Of a DNA stretch of 64,000 bases, positions 62,401 through 64,000 are shown piece by piece. Within the stretch, counting starts at the first letter, position 1; each line of letters opens with the position of its first letter. The DNA is from Sipunculus nudus (taxonomy: Eukaryota; Annelida; Sipuncula; Golfingiida; Sipunculidae), in contig CM049307.1 of NCBI GenBank assembly GCA_026874595.1, positions 92,790,330-92,854,329 of the forward strand, written 5' to 3'. The notes under the pieces were generated by a model. That model searched no databases and was not told where the DNA came from. It worked only from the letters and a program-made list of their open reading frames with translations. A program made the translations under genes and the position numbers.

Positions 62401-63384
62401 AACAATAATTATGCACATGCAAAGAATTCATATTATCCAGAAAAAGAGAATATTGTAATCCTGTCAGATATTTGTTAGACGGGACATAGAGTAGCAAATA
62501 GCATTATAACTTAACCTTATTCAGCAAACAGGTGTCAACAACCCGGCTGTTACGCTGACCTTTCAACAAGATGTACAAGACAGACTGAATTTACTTGATC
62601 AGTATTTTAAGTATAATTGTATACAGCGGATATAATATATAAACAGTAGGTACATAAAAAATCTATTTATATACGATGATTGAACATGATTTAAAACTAA
62701 TTCCTACCATGTATGTGCAAATGGCAAACCCTGTACTTGACCACTGTCTCATGTATAATGGTAAAAGTGCAGTTTAGGGACTGACCTCTTCTCATTTCTT
62801 TAAGGATAGACATTTTAAAGATTTTTTTTGTAGGTGAAGTTGACATTCCTTTTGGAATGATATAACAAATAAGTATATTTGATTTTAAATATTTTTGCTG
62901 CGAGGTGTCAAAATATGGTACATTGCAGAAAATGGCAATTTTGGCGTCCAGTCAAAGACGTCATGACGTGAAGATATGAATCATTCATAATACATGTGTA
63001 TGACAGGTTACTCAGGAAGTTTATGTATTATACAAAGTAAGGTCCATATATAATTCATGCATTTTAATAGACAATTTTTTTAACTCAAAGAATCCATATT
63101 TTACATGTCTTCTGAAGAAGGTGCTCATGTGGGAGGCGGGTGATATTAAATTGATTCTAATAGTGCAGTATTACTGTCCAGGTTTACCAGTACCAGACTT
63201 ACAGCAGTCCCAGCATCAGGCTCAGCCTCAGGATGTCCTGCTGCAGCTCTCTCCCGCTGCTGCCAAACTTCATGCATCCCTGTCCCCGTACCTCCGGAAT
63301 GATCCCAACAGCTCCCTGAACCAAGTGTCAGCGGCAATACAGATGGACCGCTCCTTCCGTATGATGAGGATTGCTCAAGCTAAG
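29969..63384 (+). CDS. FBF1: FBF1 (Fas-binding factor 1), distal appendage protein, 28 exons, 3' end missing
   Basis: 28 coding exons join with matching phases at all 27 junctions to 1329 codons, still open at the last donor (63384). FBF1 sits on the distal appendages/transition fibres of the mother centriole and gates entry of intraflagellar-transport material at the ciliary base (DYF-19 in worms). The family match is seen in FYSSMAADLDEESDISAADP, MDAALFGNTKK, DPLAGLLSDEE, SIMDELLG, GSREFKLDKKYT, EDFTFGGYMPS, repeated DWLGL motifs, and a long coiled coil. The N-terminal half (about 1-650) is acidic and low-complexity. Coiled coil runs from about 680 to 1230, broken by a Met-rich exon at 761-783. 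Human FBF1 is about 1130 residues, so this one is longer. Start: MADLDDVLGDLLAETG follows a splice acceptor. Three exon ends are amplified as tandem repeats (see exons 17, 19, 23). Confidence 0.92.
30799..31060. repeat. Dispersed repeat, copy 2 (partner at 1-240)
   Basis: Same orientation and order of landmarks as 1-240, diverged. Lies in FBF1 intron 1. Confidence 0.6.
33275..33889. mobile_element. TIR element with reiterated GCGACATGTT motifs, 615 bp
   Basis: The ends GCTGGCCATACACGAGGCGACA and TGTTGCCTCGTGTATGGCCGGC are inverted repeats. They are flanked by TTTAA on both sides (33270-33274 and 33890-33894), a likely target duplication; TTAA is the alternative reading. Both subterminal parts are packed with variants of TGCGACATGTTGC and TGCGACTTGTCGC. 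No transposase frame; non-autonomous. Confidence 0.8.
34583..34608 (+). CDS. FBF1: FBF1 exon 2 (micro-exon)
   Basis: A 26-nt exon between CTTTTTCAG and GTGAGA encodes DPKPSAKSQ. Too short to stand alone; accepted because phase 1 in and phase 0 out fit both neighbours. Confidence 0.7.
34609..36091. other. FBF1 intron 2
   Basis: AT-rich; near 35050-35200 a decayed repeat-like stretch (CATGGGGGAAGCCCATTG...CGGTCTGTCG). No exon signals. Confidence 0.5.
36092..36126 (+). CDS. FBF1: FBF1 exon 3
   Basis: Encodes GRKSAGFKVGA plus two bases; acceptor TTATTTTACAG, donor GCTAA|GTAAGT, phase 0 in, phase 2 out. Confidence 0.75.
36536..36606. repeat. (TA)n microsatellite in FBF1 intron 3
   Basis: About 33 TA units. 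Confidence 0.95.
36753..36852 (+). CDS. FBF1: FBF1 exon 4
   Basis: Encodes SVADENFYSSMAADLDEESD and ISAADPAEMAQQI, an FBF1 family segment. Acceptor CATTTAACAG, donor ATT|GTAAGT, phase 2 in, phase 0 out. Confidence 0.88.
37262..37537. mobile_element. MITE copy A in FBF1 intron 4
   Basis: Starts AAAGGTATGATTCTCAGGCA and ends TGCCTGAGAACAATACCTTT, near-perfect 20-bp terminal inverted repeats. The interior matches 57023-57310 (TCTTTCAAGAAGATA.AAT.ATACAATTTTGAT.GGATTTCCTTTGTTATG..GT.CTTTTACCTGTTTAGCAAA in order). Confidence 0.85.
37599..37725 (+). CDS. FBF1: FBF1 exon 5
   Basis: Encodes GYDDMDAALFGNTKKASKGR and a Ser/Gly/Pro-rich stretch. Acceptor GTTTTCAG, donor CCAG|GTAATA, phase 0 in, phase 1 out. 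Confidence 0.9.
37949..37990 (+). CDS. FBF1: FBF1 exon 6 (micro-exon)
   Basis: 42 nt encoding EPNKPKFTPKKKTT; acceptor CTTTTCAG, donor ACAG|GTAAGA; phases fit. Confidence 0.85.
38415..38549 (+). CDS. FBF1: FBF1 exon 7
   Basis: Encodes DFDDDDDPLAGLLSDEEDSL and a Lys/Ser-rich continuation; DPLxGLLSxxE is conserved in FBF1. Acceptor AATTTTTAG, donor CAGA|GTAAGT. Confidence 0.9.
38550..39316. other. FBF1 intron 7
   Basis: AT-rich, with a short CA repeat near 38938; no other gene. Confidence 0.6.
39317..39631 (+). CDS. FBF1: FBF1 exon 8
   Basis: A 315-nt exon encoding GSRRLEIERPPTRSGSNKED, KKKIDDIFGDEDDEVLGGMG, SIMDELLGKDSSKQLEKPGS and SREFKLDKKYT, the most recognisable FBF1 block. Acceptor TTGCTACAG, donor ACAA|GTAAGT. 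Confidence 0.95.
39632..40548. other. FBF1 intron 8
   Basis: Contains a C13 tract at 39778-39790; no exon or repeat otherwise recognised. Confidence 0.6.
40549..40636 (+). CDS. FBF1: FBF1 exon 9
   Basis: Encodes KEEKEDFTFGGYMPSSAGGS and RPSSRRSV; EDFTFGxYxP is an FBF1 hallmark. Acceptor TGATGCAG, donor TGAG|GTACGC. Confidence 0.92.
41195..41360 (+). CDS. FBF1: FBF1 exon 10
   Basis: Encodes RFEDEKEDDIFGSRPHSTGG and a segment ending WLDMASGAKGKSKEQ. Acceptor CCTTTCCAG, donor CAG|GTAGAT, phase 0 out. Confidence 0.92.
41765..42294 (+). CDS. FBF1: FBF1 exon 11 (DWLGL repeats)
   Basis: The longest exon (530 nt). It carries three DWLGL motifs (EPVDWLGLSRLGSPESPRPP, ADDWLGLGSRKDDKDDDWLG) and one GYLGL variant. 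FBF1 in vertebrates also has a DWLGL motif. The surrounding sequence is acidic and disordered. Acceptor ATATTACAG, donor ATCGG|GTCAGT. Confidence 0.93.
42295..43830. other. FBF1 intron 11
   Basis: AT-rich, with short frames of no recognisable product; no exon signals seen. Confidence 0.5.
43831..43914 (+). CDS. FBF1: FBF1 exon 12
   Basis: Encodes SQPTSEMYRGSRQATDDLFS and PPPTRDP; acceptor TGTTTTACAG, donor CTGG|GTAAGT. Confidence 0.88.
43915..44503. other. FBF1 intron 12
   Basis: AT-rich; nothing recognised. Confidence 0.55.
44504..44772 (+). CDS. FBF1: FBF1 exon 13
   Basis: Encodes SSLPWERPRRRQDQSRSPER, AAQLQHLQMMKEQQDKLPAE and ends KSSLESLLS. The acceptor GTCAATAAG has a poor pyrimidine tract; it was chosen by phase. 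Donor TCAG|GTAATC. Confidence 0.87.
45252..45481 (+). CDS. FBF1: FBF1 exon 14
   Basis: A Pro/Ala-rich segment runs into Gln/Met-rich coiled coil (AAKAAQEQELKMQMEMLQQK). Acceptor GATTTGCAG, donor CAAG|GTGAGG, phase 0. Confidence 0.9.
45482..46470. other. FBF1 intron 14
   Basis: AT-rich; no exon or paired repeat recognised. Confidence 0.55.
46471..46557 (+). CDS. FBF1: FBF1 exon 15
   Basis: 29 codons, MQQEMAARQDELNKQYMQQL and onward, coiled coil. Acceptor ATTTCATCAG, donor GCAG|GTAAAA. Confidence 0.88.
46606..47108. mobile_element. Mariner-type MITE interrupted by a SINE
   Basis: Ends TA|CAGTGAAGTCT and AGATTTCACTG|TA are inverted repeats bordered by TA on both sides, as in Tc1/mariner-type elements. 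About 320 bp of the interior is a separate insertion (46743-47062). Confidence 0.65.
46743..47062 (+). mobile_element. tRNA-derived SINE-like insertion
   Basis: Flanked by a 10-bp direct repeat TTAGTGGGAT (46733-46742 and 47063-47072). The head GGGCCTGGACAGCTGAGCTG followed by AAAACGCTCGG and, about 35 bp on, GGGTTTCATCTC resembles a tRNA-like start with degenerate A and B boxes. It ends in short TCAGTCAATCAG repeats. It interrupts the MITE, so it is the younger insertion. Confidence 0.65.
47180..48434. mobile_element. TIR element CTGTGGTTG..., 1255 bp
   Basis: The left end TACTGTGGTTGTCTTCTTATTTGCGG and the right end CCGCCAATATAAAGGCAACCACAGTA are inverted repeats flanked by TA. The arms are rich in CGCGA and CGCGG words. 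No transposase frame is seen. It lies in FBF1 intron 15. Confidence 0.75.
48435..48979. other. FBF1 intron 15, right end
   Basis: AT-rich, ending in ATTCTGTTTCAG; nothing else recognised. Confidence 0.6.
48980..49048 (+). CDS. FBF1: FBF1 exon 16 (Met-rich)
   Basis: 23 codons beginning PMAIPMMGPMMGFGDLSSQL, a Met/Gly/Pro break between coiled-coil segments. Acceptor CTGTTTCAG, donor GAAAG|GTAAGT. Confidence 0.85.
49049..49892. other. FBF1 intron 16
   Basis: AT-rich; no exon or repeat recognised. Confidence 0.55.
49893..49993 (+). CDS. FBF1: FBF1 exon 17
   Basis: Encodes IQQLEMEKEHSKMLMDTLKQ and QHQEQLKVLESSY, coiled coil. Acceptor TTCCCTGGCAG, donor TACCA|GTAAGT. The last 20 nt and the donor are repeated eight more times in the intron. 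Confidence 0.9.
49970..50285 (+). repeat. Minisatellite spanning the exon 17 5' splice site
   Basis: About nine units of 29-35 bp built on GAGTGCTGGAGAGTTCATACCAGTAAGTACACA, where the first unit is the end of exon 17 with its donor. Intact GTAAGT donors recur at 50061 and 50191; other copies read GTAAAT, GTTAGT, GGAAGT or ATAAGT. Reading through any CAGTAA gives a stop. Confidence 0.9.
50326..50398. repeat. (TA)n microsatellite in FBF1 intron 17
   Basis: About 34 TA units shortly after the exon 17 minisatellite. Confidence 0.95.
50445..50492 (+). CDS. FBF1: FBF1 exon 18 (micro-exon)
   Basis: 48 nt encoding DRMKIMQETYEQRET; acceptor CATTTCAG, donor ACCAG|GTATGT; phase 2 both sides. Confidence 0.87.
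50493..51076. other. FBF1 intron 18
   Basis: AT-rich; nothing recognised. Confidence 0.55.
51077..51235 (+). CDS. FBF1: FBF1 exon 19
   Basis: Encodes LREENDLLLTQSNSKMKLLE through LEAWEREKLQEMDRLKELH, coiled coil. Acceptor TTGTCGTAG, donor CACAG|GTGAGA. The last 60 nt are duplicated downstream. Confidence 0.92.
51283..51345 (+). CDS. FBF1: Candidate duplicated mini-exon 19b of FBF1
   Basis: 63 nt between CATACAG and GTGAGA. Open in the FBF1 frame with phase 2 at both ends: MLEAWKREEVQEMDRLNELH. If used it would add 21 residues to the coiled coil. The acceptor lacks a pyrimidine tract (CA-rich instead), so use is uncertain. Confidence 0.35.
51391..51453 (+). CDS. FBF1: Candidate duplicated mini-exon 19c of FBF1
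   Basis: 63 nt between CACACAG and GTGAGA, in frame, phase 2 both ends: QLEAWKREKVQEMDRLKELH. Same reservation about the CA-rich acceptor. Confidence 0.35.
51954..52061 (+). CDS. FBF1: FBF1 exon 20
   Basis: Encodes HTVNDIRKEHEETLVRLRKL and KDQEMETMANAKANT, coiled coil. Acceptor TTATGTTTCAG, donor ACAAG|GTATGG. Confidence 0.92.
52062..52848. other. FBF1 intron 20
   Basis: AT-rich; nothing recognised. Confidence 0.55.
52849..52988 (+). CDS. FBF1: FBF1 exon 21
   Basis: Encodes STMRSLMEVVTQNTRDLGEI and QLKVDQKHVDVMDEHEMTIK to DEQLR. Acceptor CATATTCCAG, donor CAGAG|GTAATC, phase 1 out. Confidence 0.92.
52989..53818. other. FBF1 intron 21
   Basis: AT-rich with an AAAAT simple stretch near 53526-53560; nothing else recognised. 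Confidence 0.55.
53819..53937 (+). CDS. FBF1: FBF1 exon 22
   Basis: Encodes ALKDRLERQQHELERERTRL and TSVISKLETQLNEQSRNVDE, coiled coil. Acceptor TGTTGTTCCAG, donor GATGAG|GTAACA. Confidence 0.92.
53938..55049. other. FBF1 intron 22
   Basis: AT-rich, with an A15 run near 55003; no exon recognised. Confidence 0.55.
55050..55172 (+). CDS. FBF1: FBF1 exon 23
   Basis: 41 codons: AKWNAKQEENRLKSQQAALE, RERQQLLEQVKYEKQDLQRA, K. Acceptor AATATTGCAG, donor GCAAAG|GTGAGA. The frame stays open through the following repeat to 55406. Confidence 0.92.
55162..55402 (+). repeat. 33-bp in-frame minisatellite spanning the exon 23 5' splice site
   Basis: Units of GAGGGCAAAG|GTGAGAAGGTTAATCTGTATACA. GTGAGA donors lie at 55173 (the normal one), 55206, 55239, 55272, 55305 and 55338, exactly 33 bp apart, then 55369 (31 bp, out of frame), then a decayed unit. 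The frame reads as 11-residue repeats such as VRRFICIKRAK. Confidence 0.95.
55777..55920 (+). CDS. FBF1: FBF1 exon 24
   Basis: 48 codons: DELLEEQKRILGQLYNERAA, VAEERAQFNISLKLQAQNQH and onward to DFKK. Acceptor TTTATTTAG, donor AAAAAG|GTAAGT. Confidence 0.93.
55921..56545. other. FBF1 intron 24
   Basis: AT-rich; overlapping short frames on both strands have no recognised product. Confidence 0.5.
56546..56764 (+). CDS. FBF1: FBF1 exon 25
   Basis: 73 codons of coiled coil: NEAEIEGGLKVINEERSKIA, VEQQELSHQYEQLAAAKARL, DREKQQVQQEKTRLEQLATQ and on to EISV. Acceptor GGTTTGCAG, donor GTG|GTGAGT. Confidence 0.94.
57023..57312. mobile_element. MITE copy B in FBF1 intron 25
   Basis: Starts TAAAGGTTTGGTTCTCAGGCA and ends TGCCTGAGAACCATATTTTT; same family and orientation as 37262-37537. 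Confidence 0.8.
57601..60762. mobile_element. Outer TIR element GGGCCCCGC, 3162 bp including a nested element
   Basis: GGGCCCCGC at 57601 and GCGGGGCCC ending at 60762 are inverted and each flanked by TTA (57598-57600, 60763-60765). A 3-bp TTA duplication is what PIF/Harbinger-type elements make; class assignment is tentative. The left arm holds a GTCCGTC/GTCTGTC-rich stretch (57640-57695). Without the nested element it is about 1.0 kb. No transposase seen. Confidence 0.65.
58381..60524. mobile_element. Nested TIR element CCGTATTTCATC, 2144 bp
   Basis: TA|CCGTATTTCATCCAATTGTTCGA on the left and TCGAACAATTAGATGAAATACGG|TA on the right are long inverted repeats, continuing imperfectly through TTAATTTCTAA...TCGAC. 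It lies inside the 57601-60762 element. An 87-codon frame (59543-59806) matches no transposase I know. Confidence 0.75.
61258..61395 (+). CDS. FBF1: FBF1 exon 26
   Basis: 46 codons: QATKLKEEAQQELSVAKKCE, AEQAHRLSTIQSQLTALREK, EKQIAQ. Acceptor TTGCCTTGCAG, donor GCTCAG|GTAGTT. Confidence 0.93.
61396..61898. other. FBF1 intron 26
   Basis: AT-rich; nothing recognised. Confidence 0.55.
61899..62034 (+). CDS. FBF1: FBF1 exon 27 (CxxC)
   Basis: Encodes ERLSLSKERKTFQEEKGAHV and CVNCRTPVRDTDPNIMPSQM and onward. A single CVNC knuckle ends the coiled coil. Acceptor CCTCTTTCAG, donor CCAG|GTCAGT. Confidence 0.9.
62035..63181. other. FBF1 intron 27
   Basis: AT-rich, with a short ATTGATTAT repeat near 62330; nothing coding recognised. 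Confidence 0.55.
63182..63384 (+). CDS. FBF1: FBF1 exon 28 (last seen)
   Basis: Encodes GLPVPDLQQSQHQAQPQDVL, LQLSPAAAKLHASLSPYLRN, DPNSSLNQVSAAIQMDRSFR and MMRIAQAK. Acceptor TTACTGTCCAG, donor CTAAG|GTAACC, phase 0, no stop. Further exons must lie beyond 64000. Confidence 0.88.
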
Positions 63385-64000
63385 GTAACCTTTTCTTATA
63401 AATTACCTCAGACAAGGAGGTAATGATTTTATCAGTGTTTGTTTGTATGTTTCTTTTCACCATTTTTACACGATTTTTTTGGAATGATTGGTCCTTGTAT
63501 CAGAATGAACTTGCTATGGCTTCTTTCAAGAAAATATATGAAACCAGTGTGTTTCAGGAAAAACTAGTTTTCAGTGGTTTATTTTGCATATCATTTTGGA
63601 TTATTTCAGTTATACATAAAACTTTAAAGTTGAATCATAAAAGAATAAGTATGAACATATTAGAAACAGCCAGGGATCCATTGCTGTGCTCTGTCAGGTC
63701 CTGGTCAGAACTTTATTGTTTTGGACATCAGTTGCATGTCAATAAAACATTTGCCACTGTGTTACCGTCTATAGCATTTTTGACAAAATCTTGCTTAAAG
63801 ATGGCTTTGATGTCTATTTGTAATATTGTTATGCTAGCATCAGTGGAATGAGTTAGTGGAAGAATTTACAAACTCATTCAACTTTGTTCCCCTGTGCACC
63901 ATTTTACCAGTAATTATGATTTTTTTTTTGCAAAAAAAAATAGATTGTATAATGGCATTTCTTGATTTTATAATATTAGGCTGATTTAAAAGATTCTCAC
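63385..64000. other. Start of FBF1 intron 28
   Basis: A 142-codon plus-strand frame (63423-63851) is the longest single frame in the window but has no exon signals or recognisable product. Treated as intronic chance. Confidence 0.5.

Noticed and set aside
63423-63851. 142-codon open frame, the longest in the window
   Set aside because: It begins just after a good FBF1 donor, has no splice signals, no recognisable domain and an AT-driven composition rich in F, L, I and S. Treated as chance in intron.
1-64000. CRISPR arrays, operons, ribosome binding sites, rRNA and intact tRNA genes
   Set aside because: The sequence is clearly spliced eukaryotic nuclear DNA. No direct-repeat/spacer array, rRNA or intact tRNA gene was found; the only tRNA-like sequence is the SINE head.

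Overview
The window is eukaryotic nuclear DNA: AT-rich, intron-rich, with GT-AG introns and many dispersed repeats. Three protein-coding genes can be assembled exon by exon with every splice phase matching. Gene content, intron style, the repeat families (G/C-tract microsatellites, TIR elements, a tRNA-like SINE, GGTGGCGCCACC tandem repeats) and the level of protein divergence suggest an invertebrate, most likely a mollusc and perhaps a bivalve. The species assignment is inference.

Layout. 1-11246: mostly intergenic sequence with repeats, several weak exon candidates on both strands, and a 1.5-kb TIR element (7387-8919) that carries ten copies of a 14-bp motif. 11247-14934 (+): NUDT1/MTH1, the oxidised-purine nucleotide sanitation hydrolase, in 3 coding exons. 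16123-25206 (-): NME5, a ciliary nucleoside-diphosphate-kinase-like radial-spoke protein, in 5 exons, convergent with NUDT1. Its 6.5-kb first intron holds a large tandem repeat field (19545-22735). 29969-63384 and beyond (+): FBF1, a distal-appendage/transition-fibre protein, with 28 coding exons seen and the 3' end outside the window. It is divergent from NME5.

How the genes relate. NME5 acts in the motile axoneme and FBF1 at the ciliary base, so the divergent pair forms a small cilium neighbourhood. An RFX X-box-like site lies about 70 bp upstream of the NME5 start codon. NUDT1 is a housekeeping enzyme with no obvious functional link to the other two.

The most unusual signal is inside FBF1. 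At three separate exons (17, 19 and 23) the 3' end of the exon together with its 5' splice site has been tandemly amplified into the following intron. After exon 23 the period is exactly 33 bp, so five extra GTGAGA donors stay in frame with an open reading frame and could add multiples of 11 residues. After exon 19 two 63-nt copies have matching AG and GT ends and the correct phase, so they look like potential extra mini-exons in the coiled coil. After exon 17 the repeated donors would give an immediate stop codon. Other notable items are the 14-bp motif array, a 336-bp tandem repeat with a 671-bp higher-order period, nested transposons in FBF1 introns 15 and 25, and several orphan exon candidates.
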